Of a stretch of 64,000 bases of DNA, positions 16,916 to 26,523 are shown one piece after another. The notes below the pieces were generated by a model. The model did not search any database. It was not told the origin of the DNA and saw only the letters and a program-made list of their open reading frames with translations. The stretch spans positions 1 through 64,000 of the forward strand of contig DASQWI010000026.1 of the NCBI GenBank assembly GCA_035640355.1, written 5' to 3'. This DNA is from Actinomycetota bacterium (GTDB lineage: Bacteria; Actinomycetota; UBA4738; HRBIN12). Position 1 is the first letter of the stretch. Every line of letters starts with the position of its first letter. Position numbers and translations under genes: made by a program.

Positions 16916-19018
16916 TCACCGCCGCGGGAGCACGAGTGCGTCGACCGCGACGCATCCCTCGGGTCCGCAGATCACCGGGTTCACGTCGAACGCCTCCAGG
17001 CGGTCGCCGAGGTCACGCGCCAGCCACGACAGGCCGACGATGGCGTTCACCAACGCGTCGACGTCGGCAGGAGGTTGACCTCGGACGCCGTCGAGCAGTG
17101 GACGGACCCTGAGCTCGTCAACGAGCCGGCGGGCGCGCGCATCGTCGAGCGGCGGTAGTGCCAGACGGCGGTCCTTCAGCACCTCGACGAGGGCCCCGCC
17201 GGCCGCGACGAGGACGAGCGGCCCGAACTGCGCGTCCCTAACGATCCCCAAGTGGATCTCCACGCCGGGCGGCGCCATTGCCGCAACGGTGACGCGTCCC
17301 CCGAGTCGTCTCGAGAGCTCCGCGTACGAATCGATCAGCGATTGCCGGTCAACGAGGCCGAGACGCACGCCGCTGACATCGGACTTGTGCGAGAGCCCCG
17401 GCGTCGCGGTCTTGAGTGCGACCGGATACCCAACCGCTTCGGCGACACTCGCCGCGGCATCCGCCCCGTCCGCCATCGCGGCGGCAACCGCTGAGACTCC
17501 ATAGGACCGCAGAAGCTCGAACGCCTCGACCTCGTCGAACGGCTCACCGCCCTCCATCCGTCTCGCCCACTCGTTCCGCGTCGAGGCAGCGACAGGTGGT
17601 GGCGCCATGATCGGCGGCAACGCCCGGTGGTCACGATGGTCGAACAGGTGCCGGAAGGCCGCGAGACCCGTCAGCGTCCCCTCGAGCACTGGAGCTCCGG
17701 CGTCGTCGAGCCGTTGCGCATCGGACCGGTCGATGCCGCTCGCGAAGTTCGACAGCATCGCCATCGGCTTGTCGGTATCCGCCCACACGTCGAGGAACGA
17801 CGCGATATATCCCTCCTCCGGATCGTCCTCGGTGGTGAGGTCGACGGTGAACGCGAGCGCGGCCACGCTGGGGTCGTCGAGCAACGCGCGCTCGCACCCC
17901 GTGATCACGGCGAACGCATCTCGACCCGTTCCCCAAAAGTCCACCGGGTTCACCTGCGGAAGCCCCGGATCGAGCAACCCTTCCAGCCGCTTCGACGTCT
18001 CGTCGGAGATCTCGGCCAGCGGCACGCCGGCGGCGGCGGCGGCGTCGACGAGCATCGCGCGCTCGCCGCCCGAGTCGTGCACCGACGCAAGCGCGCCCGG
18101 CCCCGCGCGGCGTCCGGCCACGAACAGCGCGAGCGTGTCGCCGAGCTCGTCGAGTGTCTCGACGCGGTGCACGTTGTCCGCTCGGAACAGCGCCTCGTAC
18201 GCGCCGTCCTCGCCCGCCAGCGCGCCGGAGTGCGACGCGACCAGCTGCCGGGTGAGCTCCTCACGCCCAACCTTCAGGGCGATGACCGGGACGTCGCGTT
18301 CGTTCGCCACCGCCATCGCCTCGCGGAAGCCGACGGGATCACGGATCGTCTCGACGAACAGTCCGATCGCGCGCGTGCTCTCCAGGCCGAGCGCGTAACG
18401 CACGTAGTCGGCCGCCGTCGTGGCGAACTCCTGCCCCGCCGAGACCGCGATGTTGAACCGCAACGACCGATCGTTGTGCAGGAGCGCCGCGTATGCCGAC
18501 CCGGAATGACTGATGAACGCGATCGATCCCGGTTCGAGATCCTCCGGCTCGTACCAGCCCGTGGCGCGCAGGCCGCGCTCGACGTTCACGAATCCCATGC
18601 AGTTCCCGCCGCAGACGGCCATCCCGGCGTCGTGGGCGATCTTCGCGAGGCGCTCCGTGAGCGGCTCGCCGTCGCCCGGCTCCTCGTGTCCGCTCGCGTA
18701 GATGACTGCGGACGCCACGCCCGCATCGGCACACGCCGTGAGCGTCTCCTCGAGCAGCGCGTTCGACAGGGCGATCACCGCGAGGTCCACCGCCTCGGGC
18801 ACGTCGCCGACCGAGCCGTAACAGCGGTGCCCCTCGAGCTGGTCGTACTTTGGGTTCACGGGGAAGACAGCGCCGTCGAAGCGGCCCTTGCGGAGCTCGA
18901 CGAGCGTCTGATGTCCCGGTGTTCCCTCTCGCGCGCTCGCGCCGATCACCGCGACCGAACGCGCCTCGAGCATCCGCTCGAGCGCGCTGCGCCCCTGTTC
19001 CGCACGCGCCCCGGCCAC
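16916..19018 (-). CDS. ADP-forming acyl-CoA/acetate-CoA ligase family protein (alpha-beta fusion)
   Basis: 700 residues. The N-terminal CoA-binding Rossmann unit (SVAVIGASAREGTPGHQ, residues 23-39) is followed by a succinyl-CoA-ligase-like domain with VHDSGGERAMLVDAAAAAG, whose His and SGG surround the phosphohistidine region in relatives. A C-terminal ATP-grasp part starts near residue 490 (EAFELLRSYGVS, YPVALKTATPGLSHKSDV). The two halves match the alpha and beta subunits of NDP-forming acyl-CoA synthetases, here fused. It would activate a carboxylic acid to a CoA thioester with ATP and release ADP. It lies 9 bases downstream of the oxidoreductase at 19028 on the same strand, so both may be in the operator-controlled unit starting at 20647. 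Confidence 0.9.
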   Translation of the reverse strand: MAGARAEQGRSALERMLEARSVAVIGASAREGTPGHQTLVELRKGRFDGAVFPVNPKYDQLEGHRCYGSVGDVPEAVDLAVIALSNALLEETLTACADAGVASAVIYASGHEEPGDGEPLTERLAKIAHDAGMAVCGGNCMGFVNVERGLRATGWYEPEDLEPGSIAFISHSGSAYAALLHNDRSLRFNIAVSAGQEFATTAADYVRYALGLESTRAIGLFVETIRDPVGFREAMAVANERDVPVIALKVGREELTRQLVASHSGALAGEDGAYEALFRADNVHRVETLDELGDTLALFVAGRRAGPGALASVHDSGGERAMLVDAAAAAGVPLAEISDETSKRLEGLLDPGLPQVNPVDFWGTGRDAFAVITGCERALLDDPSVAALAFTVDLTTEDDPEEGYIASFLDVWADTDKPMAMLSNFASGIDRSDAQRLDDAGAPVLEGTLTGLAAFRHLFDHRDHRALPPIMAPPPVAASTRNEWARRMEGGEPFDEVEAFELLRSYGVSAVAAAMADGADAAASVAEAVGYPVALKTATPGLSHKSDVSGVRLGLVDRQSLIDSYAELSRRLGGRVTVAAMAPPGVEIHLGIVRDAQFGPLVLVAAGGALVEVLKDRRLALPPLDDARARRLVDELRVRPLLDGVRGQPPADVDALVNAIVGLSWLARDLGDRLEAFDVNPVICGPEGCVAVDALVLPRR

Positions 19019-19027
19019 CGCGGAAGG

Positions 19028-20647
19028 CTACTTCGTGGACGCGACCGAACGGTCCCTCTTCGCCTGACGGAACGCCTGCCACCCGGGGATGCCGCAGACG
19101 CCCCCGCCGGCGTGGGTCGCCGACGACCCGTGGTACAGACCGCGGATCGGCGTTCGGTAGTCCGCGTAGCCGGGAGCCGGCCGCATGTGGAACAGCTGGT
19201 CCACAGACAGCTCGCCGTGGAAGATGTTGCCGCCGATCAGGCCGAGCTCCTGCTCCATGTCGTACGGCCCGATGATCTGCCGTTCGATCACCGACGACTT
19301 GAAGTTCGGGGCGAGCTCGGTGTAGAGGTCGACGATCCGGTCGGCGTACTGCTCGAGCTCGTCCCGGTGCGGCTCGTCGACCCAGTCGTCCGGCACCCAC
19401 TGGGTGAACATCGAGAAGTTGTGGACGCCCTCGGGCATGAGCGTCGGGTCGAGCGTCGTGGGGATCACGCCGTCGACGAACGGCCGCTCCGACGCCTTCC
19501 GAAGGAAGTGCGCGTCCTGGAACGCCTTCTCGGCGAAGTCCGCGCTGAAGCAGAGCTCGACGGAGCCCGTGTGGTGGTCCTGGAGGTTCTTCCCCGGATC
19601 GGCGATGAAGTCGGGCAGCTCGCTGATGGCGAAGTTGATCTTCACGACGCCGCTGCGCGTCCGCCAGTTGCGGATGTCTCGGACGAAGTCCGCGGGCAGG
19701 TCGGTCTCGTCGATCAGCTTCAGGAACGCGATCTTGGGATGGACGGTCGTCACGACGACGGGCGCTCGGAGCTCCTCACCGTTTTCCAGGGCAACGCCGA
19801 CGGTCCTGTCGTCGCGAACGAGGATCTTCCCGACGCGGGCGTCCGTGCGGATCTCCGCGCCGAACGACTCCGCGGCCCGACGGCACGCGTCCGAGACGGC
19901 GCCCATGCCCCCGCGCTGGTACCCCCACGAGCCGAGGTGACCGTCGCCGACGTCGCCGATCGAGTGATGGAGCATGACGTACGCCGTTCCGGGCGAGTCT
20001 GGACCGGCCCACGTCCCGATCACGCCGTTCACGGTGAGCATGCCCTTCACCGGGTCCGACTCGAACCACTCGTTGAGCAGGTCCGAGACGCTCATCGTGA
20101 ACAACTTCGTCACGTCGCCCACGCCGCGGATGCCGAGTCCGCGGGTCTTCCACGCCACGCGAAGCTGCTCCAGCAGGTCGCGTACGCGTATCGACCCCAG
20201 TCGTGGCGGCACTTGAAGGAGGAGCGGGCCGAGTACGTCCGCGACGCCCGAGAGCCACGCGTCCCACTTGGGCATGGTCTCGGCGTCCTTCTTGGAGAAT
20301 TGCGAGATCGATTCGTAGTTCTTCTTCGCGTCGTCGGCGTACAGCTTGATCGCGCGTCCGTCCGGATAGGCCTGGTAGTAGGGGCCGAACGGCGTGACTT
20401 CGTAGCCGTGCCGATCGAGTTGGAGCTCGCGGATGATCGTCGGCGGCATCAAGCTCATGACGTACGAATAGGTGGTGACCTTGAAGTCGGGGTGCTCCGG
20501 CCACGGGCTGCTCGTGTCGGCCGCACCCCCCGTCTTGTTCCGGGCTTCAAGGACCACGGTCCGCGCTCCGGCCTTGGCGAAGAACCCCGCGCTGATCAGG
20601 CCGTTGTGGCCTCCGCCGATGACGATTGCGTCGTAAACGTTGGTCAT
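19028..20647 (-). CDS. FAD-dependent oxidoreductase (PYROXD2/phytoene-desaturase-like), second copy
   Basis: 539 residues, a paralogue of the protein at 10495-12120. The FAD motif VIGGGHNGLISAGF is at residues 9-22, and the C-terminal HGSSATHAGGGVCGIPGWQAF is the second FAD contact. I start at ATG 20647 because the extra upstream 12 codons lack a family match. A 15-base dyad lies at 20696-20710, 48 bases ahead of this start, and another at 20766-20780 ahead of the divergent TetR gene. The gene is followed by the acyl-CoA ligase and is probably its partner in oxidising a compound that is then activated to a CoA thioester. The substrate is unknown. Confidence 0.87.
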   Translation of the reverse strand: MTNVYDAIVIGGGHNGLISAGFFAKAGARTVVLEARNKTGGAADTSSPWPEHPDFKVTTYSYVMSLMPPTIIRELQLDRHGYEVTPFGPYYQAYPDGRAIKLYADDAKKNYESISQFSKKDAETMPKWDAWLSGVADVLGPLLLQVPPRLGSIRVRDLLEQLRVAWKTRGLGIRGVGDVTKLFTMSVSDLLNEWFESDPVKGMLTVNGVIGTWAGPDSPGTAYVMLHHSIGDVGDGHLGSWGYQRGGMGAVSDACRRAAESFGAEIRTDARVGKILVRDDRTVGVALENGEELRAPVVVTTVHPKIAFLKLIDETDLPADFVRDIRNWRTRSGVVKINFAISELPDFIADPGKNLQDHHTGSVELCFSADFAEKAFQDAHFLRKASERPFVDGVIPTTLDPTLMPEGVHNFSMFTQWVPDDWVDEPHRDELEQYADRIVDLYTELAPNFKSSVIERQIIGPYDMEQELGLIGGNIFHGELSVDQLFHMRPAPGYADYRTPIRGLYHGSSATHAGGGVCGIPGWQAFRQAKRDRSVASTK

Positions 20648-20695
20648 GTGCTGCGTTCTCCCTCCAGTTGGTTCTGGCGCCAATCCTGGCGAAGT

Positions 20696-20710
20696 TTGAA
20701 CGGTCAGTCA
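20696..20710 (+). promoter_or_regulatory. Putative operator of the TTGAACGG dyad family
   Basis: TTGAACGGTCAGTCA, an imperfect member of the 15-base dyad shared with five other sites. It lies between the divergent FAD oxidoreductase and TetR genes, 48 bases ahead of the oxidoreductase start. Confidence 0.5.
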
Positions 20711-20765
20711 AGCCGGGACGCGCCGGCCGCGAGTTGACATCGCTGCTCAACCCCGTAGAGTCGGC

Positions 20766-20780
20766 TGAACTGCCGTTCAA
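20766..20780 (-). promoter_or_regulatory. Putative operator of the TTGAACGG dyad family
   Basis: On the minus strand this reads TTGAACGGCAGTTCA, identical in all 15 bases to the site at 50414-50428. The arms TGAAC and GTTCA are exact complements with a 4-base spacer. It lies 49 bases ahead of the TetR start, where a self-regulating repressor would bind. Confidence 0.65.
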
Positions 20781-20829
20781 GTCGGCGCACGGGACGGCTC
20801 GTGACTGTACGGCGTTCAGGAGCGCGCGG

Positions 20830-21462
20830 ATGGCGACGAACCGGCAGACCAAGGACCGCCACCAGGAGATCCTGGACGCGGCGGCTCGCGTCATCACCGA
20901 GCGTGGCCTTGCGGAAACGCGCATCTCCGACGTCGCCGAGCAGGCGGGGGTCTCGCCGGGACTGATCCTGTACTACTTCGAGTCGAAAGACCGGCTGCTG
21001 GCCGAGGCGCTCACCTTTGCGAACGACCAGTTCTACCTACGGACGTCGCGAGAGATCCGCCGCTTGCCGAGCGCCGTGGACCAGCTCAGACGGCTCGTCG
21101 ACCTCTCCGTTCCGGGATACCTCCCCGAGTACGAGCGCCTGGACGAGTGGGCGCTGTGGATCGAGGTCTGGGTTCGCGCGCTTCGCGACAAGGAGATGGC
21201 CAAGGACCGCGAGGTCCTCGACGAACGGTGGCGTTCACAGATCGCCGACATCATCCGCAACGGGCGCGCGTCCGGCGAGTTCAGCTCGACCGAGGACGTC
21301 GACGAGCTCGCTTTGCGGCTCGCGTCGCTGATCGACGGCCTCGCCATCCAGGTCGTGATGAACGATTCCAAGGTGACCCCCGAGCGGATGCATCGGGCTT
21401 GCATGCAGGTCGCCGCGCACGAGCTCGGGTTCGAGTTCGCCAAGTCGGATTTAATGTCCTGA
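20830..21462 (+). CDS. TetR-family transcriptional regulator
   Basis: 210 residues. The N-terminal helix-turn-helix spans about residues 10-55 (HQEILDAAARVITERGLAET, then SPGLILYYFESKDRLLAEAL). The C-terminal ligand domain has WALWIEVWVRALRD and LIDGLAIQVVM, which look like the BetI/AcrR-type TetR_C subgroup that often responds to small amine or acyl ligands. ATG at 20830 is the natural start. It diverges from the oxidoreductase and is followed by a ribokinase-like gene 8 bases on. Two dyads lie in its promoter region. It is the best local candidate for the regulator of the TTGAACGG dyad, but that is inference from proximity. Confidence 0.93.
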   Translation: MATNRQTKDRHQEILDAAARVITERGLAETRISDVAEQAGVSPGLILYYFESKDRLLAEALTFANDQFYLRTSREIRRLPSAVDQLRRLVDLSVPGYLPEYERLDEWALWIEVWVRALRDKEMAKDREVLDERWRSQIADIIRNGRASGEFSSTEDVDELALRLASLIDGLAIQVVMNDSKVTPERMHRACMQVAAHELGFEFAKSDLMS

Positions 21463-21470
21463 CGCGTTCG

Positions 21471-22376
21471 GTGCCTGACGCCCCGCCGCTCGTCGTCGTC
21501 GGCGCGGTCAATGTCGACCTCGTTGTCCGCGGCGTTCCGCTCCCCGCGCCGGGGCAGACCGTGACCGGGGGCGTCTTCGAACGCCATCACGGCGGAAAGG
21601 GCGGCAATCAGGCTGTCGCGGCTGCGCGTGCGTTGCGCGGCGGTTCGCTCGACGGCGCCGTGCGGCTGGTCGGCGCGGTCGGCGACGACGGCATCGGTAC
21701 GAACGCGCTCGAGGCCTTGCAGGCCGAGGGAGTAGACGTGTCGCGGGTCGGCATCGCTCGCGGCGTCGCGACCGGCGTCGCGCTGATCGTTGTCGACGAG
21801 CACGGCGAGAACCAGATCGCGGTCGCGCCCGGCGCAAATGCGACGCTGTCTCCCGCAGACATCCAGGCGGCGCTCGACGATCTCGACGGCCGAAGCGTCG
21901 TCCTGGCGAGCCTCGAGGTTCCGCTCGACGTTGTTCGGCGGGCGGCGGAGCATTGCCACGAGGTGGGCGGGACGTTCGTGCTCAACCCGGCGCCGGCGAG
22001 CGCGGACGCCGCGTCACTCCTCCCGCTGGTGAACGTGGTCACACCGAACGAGGGCGAGCTGCGGCTTCTCGGCGAGGACGTGGAGTCGATCCGCGCGAAG
22101 CTTCGCGATCTCCACGTCATCCTCACAGAAGGGTCGCGCGGCGCGGTCATCGACGGTCGGACGGTCGTTTTCGCGCCGAAGGTCGAAGCCATTGACGCGA
22201 CCGGCGCCGGCGACTGCCTGAACGGCGTGCTCGCCGCCGGGCTCCTGGAACGCCGTCCTGTCCAAGAGGCCGTCGCCAGAGCCGTCGCGGCGGCGTCCGT
22301 CTCCGTGACTCGCCCCGGCGCACGGGGTGGCATGCCGACGCGCGACGAGATCGAGTCCGCGGTCGCCTCCGCCTAG
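21471..22376 (+). CDS. rbsK: Ribokinase-like PfkB-family kinase
   Basis: 301 residues. The PfkB signatures are clear: GAVNVDLVVRG at the start, GGKGGNQAVAAARAL around residue 42, and DATGAGDCLNGVLAAG near 252, with the catalytic Asp in GAGD. Ribokinases carry the same GGKGANQA and NPAPA motifs (here FVLNPAPA), so ribose is a plausible substrate, but other sugars or nucleosides cannot be excluded. GTG 21471 starts 8 bases after the TetR stop. I see no ribose transporter or nucleoside hydrolase nearby. Confidence 0.85.
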   Translation: MPDAPPLVVVGAVNVDLVVRGVPLPAPGQTVTGGVFERHHGGKGGNQAVAAARALRGGSLDGAVRLVGAVGDDGIGTNALEALQAEGVDVSRVGIARGVATGVALIVVDEHGENQIAVAPGANATLSPADIQAALDDLDGRSVVLASLEVPLDVVRRAAEHCHEVGGTFVLNPAPASADAASLLPLVNVVTPNEGELRLLGEDVESIRAKLRDLHVILTEGSRGAVIDGRTVVFAPKVEAIDATGAGDCLNGVLAAGLLERRPVQEAVARAVAAASVSVTRPGARGGMPTRDEIESAVASA

Positions 22377-22399
22377 GCCTGAGCGGCTAGGCCACGCGG

Positions 22400-22840
22400 C
22401 TAAGCAGGAGCGGAGAACCGCTCGAGATCAGCTCGGTGCTCGTCGTAGTGGTCGTACGTCTCGCCGGCGAGCTCCTCGACGGCGAGTTCGTCGACGTTCG
22501 GCAGCGCGTTCCATCCATCGACGACGAGCTCCCGCGCGGACATCAGTCCCCGGTACACGGCGTCGATCGTCATGCCGTGCGCCTGCGCCGCCAGCTCCTC
22601 GTTCCGCTCGTCGACGGTCTGCTCCGAGGCGAGCTCGTCCTCCCCTCGCGCGAATCGCTCGAGGTTCCGGGCGCACTTCTGCAGCCAGCCGGCCATGTGC
22701 CACAGGAGCTCCTTGACCGACCACCCGGGAAGGATTCCTTCCTCCTCCCACCGCTCACGCGGGATCCGCTCGAGCGCGCCCGCGAACGCCGCCCACGATT
22801 CGGCCTCGCGAGCCGCCTGCTCCGTCCGGAGATCGCTCAT
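22400..22840 (-). CDS. DinB-like/maleylpyruvate-isomerase-type helical protein
   Basis: 146 residues of four-helix-bundle type. The pattern LPGWSVKELLWHMAGWLQKC with a His in the third turn (WHMAGW) and a later TYDHYDEH near the C-terminus is that of the DinB/mycothiol maleylpyruvate isomerase superfamily, where three His residues bind a metal. Typical activities are thiol-dependent (mycothiol or bacillithiol) transfers. The ATG at 22840 overlaps the stop of the acyl-CoA dehydrogenase gene (ATGA), so the two genes are coupled, and it is probably under the same operator. Confidence 0.8.
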   Translation of the reverse strand: MSDLRTEQAAREAESWAAFAGALERIPRERWEEEGILPGWSVKELLWHMAGWLQKCARNLERFARGEDELASEQTVDERNEELAAQAHGMTIDAVYRGLMSARELVVDGWNALPNVDELAVEELAGETYDHYDEHRADLERFSAPA

Positions 22841-24015
22841 CCGGTCAGCGTCTGGACGCCGCGCTTGGCGAGCTGGTCGGCGATGATGTTCCGCTGGATC
22901 TCCGACGTTCCCTCCCAGATCCGGTCGACGCGCAGCTCGCGGTAGAACCGCTCGGCGACGTTCTCGCGCATGTATCCCCGACCGCCGAAGATCTGCAGCG
23001 CGCGGTCCGCGACTCGGTTGGCCATCTCGCTCGCGTAGAGCTTCGCCATGGAGCACTGCGCATGCTGCACCTTCACGTCCACGCCGCGATCGATGTTCTT
23101 CGCCAGCTCGTAGGTCATCAAACGAGATCCCCAGAGTTCGGTGAGCGAGTCGGCGAGCATGTGCTGGATCGCCTGGAACTCAATGATCGCGCTGCCGAAC
23201 TGGACACGCTCCTTCGCGAATGCGGTGGCCTCCTCGATCAGACGCTCCATGGCGCCGCAACACCGAGCGGCGATCATGAGCCGCTCATACCGGAACCACG
23301 CGTAGGTGAAGTCGAGACCGTCGCCCTCTTCCCCGATCAGATGAGACGCGGGGACCCGGACGTCCTCGAACGCCAGCGTCGCGTGCGAGTCTGAGTACGT
23401 GTGCGAGTACTTCGGCTCTCGAACGAGTCGCACACCGGGCGTGTCCTTGTCGACGAAGAACATCGCGTGCGCGCCGGCGTTCGGGCCGTCGGCGATCTTG
23501 GCCTGGAAGAAGATGTACTCGGACGTGTTGTACGACGTCACGTGCCACTTGACGCCGTTCAAGACGTACTCGTCACCGTCGCGTCGCGCCGTCGCCTGGA
23601 TCGAGTCGACATCGGAACCCGCGTTCTCCTCCGTGATCGCGTAGCACTCACGGACCTCGCCGCGAATGCCGGGCACAATCCACCGGTCGAGTTGCTCATC
23701 GGAGACGACGTCGGGCGCCCACCCCGGCGGGGTGTGCACGCACCAGCCGAGGCCGTTCGTCACCCGCCCGATCTGCTCGGAGACGAGGACTTGCTGGAGC
23801 GTCGTCATCCCCGTCCCGCCGAGCTCCTTCGGCATGTTCATCGAGTAGAACCCGAGCTCGAGTGCCATCTCGTGATGCCGTTCCCGTAGGCCGTCGGGCA
23901 GTCGGCCCTCGTTCATCTCGGCCTCGACCTCGTGCGGGATCAGTTCTACGTCGACGAACCGCCGAGCGCGATCCTGGATCTCGCGCTCCTCGTCTGACAG
24001 CGGGTACGTGCTCAC
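22837..24015 (-). CDS. Acyl-CoA dehydrogenase
   Basis: 392 residues with the three-part ACAD layout: helical N-terminus, central beta domain (YAITEENAGSDVDSIQATAR) and C-terminal helical domain ending in QIFGGRGYM and IWEGTSEIQRN. The Glu of IWEGT is the usual catalytic base. FAD-dependent alpha,beta-dehydrogenation of an acyl-CoA is the expected reaction; chain-length preference cannot be read. The start is GTG at 24015. The dyad at 24037-24051 lies 21 bases upstream, in the spot of a repressor site over the promoter. The following gene is the DinB-like protein. Confidence 0.95.
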   Translation of the reverse strand: MSTYPLSDEEREIQDRARRFVDVELIPHEVEAEMNEGRLPDGLRERHHEMALELGFYSMNMPKELGGTGMTTLQQVLVSEQIGRVTNGLGWCVHTPPGWAPDVVSDEQLDRWIVPGIRGEVRECYAITEENAGSDVDSIQATARRDGDEYVLNGVKWHVTSYNTSEYIFFQAKIADGPNAGAHAMFFVDKDTPGVRLVREPKYSHTYSDSHATLAFEDVRVPASHLIGEEGDGLDFTYAWFRYERLMIAARCCGAMERLIEEATAFAKERVQFGSAIIEFQAIQHMLADSLTELWGSRLMTYELAKNIDRGVDVKVQHAQCSMAKLYASEMANRVADRALQIFGGRGYMRENVAERFYRELRVDRIWEGTSEIQRNIIADQLAKRGVQTLTG

Positions 24016-24036
24016 GGCGAAAGCATATCCCGCGTG

Positions 24037-24051
24037 TTGAACGGTGATTCA
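24037..24051 (+). promoter_or_regulatory. Putative operator of the TTGAACGG dyad family
   Basis: TTGAACGGTGATTCA in the 46-base gap between the acyl-CoA dehydrogenase start and the end of the cysteine-synthase-like gene. It lies 21 bases ahead of the dehydrogenase start. Confidence 0.6.
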
Positions 24052-24061
24052 GCGCAGAACG

Positions 24062-25105
24062 CTACGGGATGAATTCGAGGCGGTTCCGGTTCGCGCGGAT
24101 CTGCGCAAGTGAGTCCGCGTCGATCTCGTGATCGCGCTCCGGACTGTCGACGTCCGGTCCGTCGCCGAACAGCTCACCGGACAGGTACCGCTGACCCGTG
24201 TCAGGGATGACCGTCACGATGCGTTCCATCTCCGGGTGCTTCTCCGCCACCTTGAGCGCGGCCGCCACGTTCATGCCGGACGACGGACCGCACAGCATCC
24301 CTTCGTCGCGTGCGAGTCGCCGAGCCATCTCCAGCGAATCCTCGGTCGACACGGTCACGATGCCGTCCATGCAGGACAGATCGAGGTTCTTGGGCACGAT
24401 CCCGTCGCCGATCCCCGGAACGCCGTGTTGCCCCCAGCGCTGTTCGGAGATCAGTGGGCACTCCGCCGCTTCCACCGCGTACGCCTTCACGCTCGCGTCG
24501 CGCTCCTTCAGTGCGCGAGCGACGCCGGTGATCCAGCCTCCGGTGCCCTGGGAAGCGACGACTGCGTCGACGCGGCCGTCGAGCTGTTCCCAGATCTCGA
24601 CGCCGGAGGATTCCTGCGCCTTCGGGTTGTCGGGGTTCTCGAACTCGGCCGGGAAGAAGTAGCGGTCGGGATCGGTCGCCACGATCTCGCGCATCTTTTC
24701 GAACGCGAGCTCGATGTCCGTTCCGGCGCCCGGGGAGAGCACGAGCTCCGCTCCGTAGGCGGCGATCATCCGCTTGCGTTCCTCGCTCATCCCCTCGGGC
24801 ATGACGATCACGCACCGGTAGCCCATGATCGCCGCCGTCGCCGCGCATGCGATGCCCGCGTTGCCCGTCGTGCACTCGATGATCGTCATGCCCCGGTGGA
24901 GGCGCCCGCGTCGCTCGGCTCGGCGGAGCATCTCGCGGTAGATCCGGTCCTTCACCGATCCCGTGGGGCCGTACCACTCGATCTTGGCGTAGAGGTCGGG
25001 ACCGTCCTCCGCGACGACGCGCCGCAGCCGGACGAGCGGGGTCCGCCCGACGGCGTCGAGCAACGAGTCTGCCGGACGCCTGGCGGCGTCCCACTCGGTC
25101 GGCAC
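24062..25105 (-). CDS. PLP-dependent cysteine-synthase-family enzyme
   Basis: 347 residues of the tryptophan-synthase-beta fold. The PLP lysine is K52 in GSVKDRI, the substrate loop is TTGNAGI and the phosphate loop is GTGGWITG. The C-terminus is longer than classical CysK. The GTG at 25105 is preferred because GGGAGG lies 7 bases ahead of it, while the upstream 19-codon extension has no family match. Beta-replacement (cysteine or a related amino acid) or beta-elimination are likely reactions. It stands downstream of a dyad (25147-25161) that may serve this gene and the diverging soxB. No sulfur-assimilation neighbour is present, so the real substrate may be a different hydroxy-amino acid derivative. 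Confidence 0.85.
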   Translation of the reverse strand: MPTEWDAARRPADSLLDAVGRTPLVRLRRVVAEDGPDLYAKIEWYGPTGSVKDRIYREMLRRAERRGRLHRGMTIIECTTGNAGIACAATAAIMGYRCVIVMPEGMSEERKRMIAAYGAELVLSPGAGTDIELAFEKMREIVATDPDRYFFPAEFENPDNPKAQESSGVEIWEQLDGRVDAVVASQGTGGWITGVARALKERDASVKAYAVEAAECPLISEQRWGQHGVPGIGDGIVPKNLDLSCMDGIVTVSTEDSLEMARRLARDEGMLCGPSSGMNVAAALKVAEKHPEMERIVTVIPDTGQRYLSGELFGDGPDVDSPERDHEIDADSLAQIRANRNRLEFIP

Positions 25106-25146
25106 GACCCGGCCTCCCTTCCGGAACCGCGGAAGTGACAAAGTAC

Positions 25147-25161
25147 CTGAACGGTGGTTCA
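25147..25161 (+). promoter_or_regulatory. Putative operator of the TTGAACGG dyad family
   Basis: CTGAACGGTGGTTCA, matching the consensus except the first base. It lies in the 209-base gap between two diverging genes, 41 bases ahead of the cysteine-synthase-like start and 153 bases ahead of soxB. Confidence 0.6.
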
Positions 25162-25314
25162 ACTCGCCAACGCGGTTCGGCCGGGGGCTTCGGCGTTCAT
25201 GGACTTCAAGGTACCCGCCACCGGCCAGCGGGACACCCGCGCCCGGCCAGCGACCTCGTCCCGCTGGATGGCGCGAGCGCTAGGCTCGCGCTCGAACGAT
25301 CTCGAAGACGGGCG

Positions 25315-26523
25315 ATGGACGAGAACGGCCACAGGTACTGGCGCGCGGCGGAGCCAAAACCGGCCTACGACGTCATCGTCATCGGCGCCGGAGGCCACGG
25401 TCTTTCGACCGCGTACTACCTCGCGCGCAACCATGGCATCACCGACGTCTGCGTCGTCGAGAAGGGATGGCTCGGCGGCGGGAACATGGCGCGGAACACC
25501 ACGATCATCCGGTCGAACTACTTGTTGGACGAATCGGCCGCGATCTACGAGCACTCGCTGAAGCTGTGGGAGGGGCTCGAGGAGGACCTGGGCTTCGACC
25601 TCCAGTTCAGTCAGCGGGGCGTGCTGAACCTTTCGCACAGCGTCCAGGACGTTCGTTCGTCGATCCGGCGTCTCAACGCGAACCGGTTGAACGGCGTCGA
25701 CGCGGAGTGGCTGACGCCAGACGAGGTCAAGAAGTTCTGCCCCATCGTGAACGTCTCCCCGTCGCTCCGGTACCCGGTCATGGGCGCGACACTGCAGCGC
25801 CGAGGGGGGATCGCACGCCACGACAAGGTCGCGTGGGGGTACGCGACCAGGGCGAGCGACAAAGGCGTGGATATCGTGGAGCACTGCGAGGTGACGGGAT
25901 TCGTTCGAGGCGACGGTGGTCGCATCGACGGCGTCGAGACGACGCGCGGCGCGATCCAGGCGCCGAAGGTCGCGCTCGTCGCCGCCGGGCATACATCCGT
26001 GCTCGCGTCGATGGTCGGACTTCGTCTACCGATCCAGTCCCACCCGTTGCAGGCGCTCGTGTCTGCGCTGTTCGAGCCGGTGCTGGAGTGCGTCGTGATG
26101 TCGAACGCCGTGCACGTGTACGTGAGCCAGGCCGACAAGGGCGAACTCGTCATGGGCGCGGGGATCGACGCGTACAACGGCTATGGACAGCGGGGGTCGT
26201 TCCACGTGATCCAGCACCAGCTGGCCGCAGCCGTCGAGCTGTTCCCCATATTCGAGCACGCCAAGCTGCTCCGGACGTGGGGCGGAATCGTCGACGTCTG
26301 CCCCGATGCGTCGCCGATCATCGGGCCAACGCCGATCGACGGACTATTCCTCAACTGCGGATGGGGAACGGGTGGGTTCAAGGCGACGCCGGGTTCGGGA
26401 TGGGCGTTCGCAGAGACAATCGCGACGGGCGAGCCCAGCGAGCTGGCGAAGCCGTTCGGGCTCGACCGATTCACGACCGGCGCTCTGATCGACGAGCACG
26501 GCGCGGCTGCCGTCGCGCACTGA
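25315..26523 (+). CDS. soxB: Sarcosine oxidase subunit beta
   Basis: 402 residues. FAD motif [20 protein letters not shown] is near residues 22-41. H169 lies in [14 protein letters not shown], the stretch that in characterised beta subunits carries the covalently bound FMN. The C-terminus has [20 protein letters not shown], which is highly typical of SoxB. With SoxD, SoxA and SoxG it forms the heterotetramer that oxidises sarcosine (N-methylglycine) to glycine, passing the methyl group to tetrahydrofolate. ATG 25315 is chosen over upstream frame extensions. Its stop overlaps the next start (TGATG). It diverges from the cysteine-synthase-like gene across an operator. Confidence 0.95.
   Translation: MDENGHRYWRAAEPKPAYDVIVIGAGGHGLSTAYYLARNHGITDVCVVEKGWLGGGNMARNTTIIRSNYLLDESAAIYEHSLKLWEGLEEDLGFDLQFSQRGVLNLSHSVQDVRSSIRRLNANRLNGVDAEWLTPDEVKKFCPIVNVSPSLRYPVMGATLQRRGGIARHDKVAWGYATRASDKGVDIVEHCEVTGFVRGDGGRIDGVETTRGAIQAPKVALVAAGHTSVLASMVGLRLPIQSHPLQALVSALFEPVLECVVMSNAVHVYVSQADKGELVMGAGIDAYNGYGQRGSFHVIQHQLAAAVELFPIFEHAKLLRTWGGIVDVCPDASPIIGPTPIDGLFLNCGWGTGGFKATPGSGWAFAETIATGEPSELAKPFGLDRFTTGALIDEHGAAAVAH

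Noticed and set aside
17627-20737. Plus-strand open frame of over 1000 codons
   Set aside because: It is antisense to the acyl-CoA ligase and oxidoreductase genes, has no ribosome site and is rich in Arg and Val, as expected for a high-GC shadow frame.
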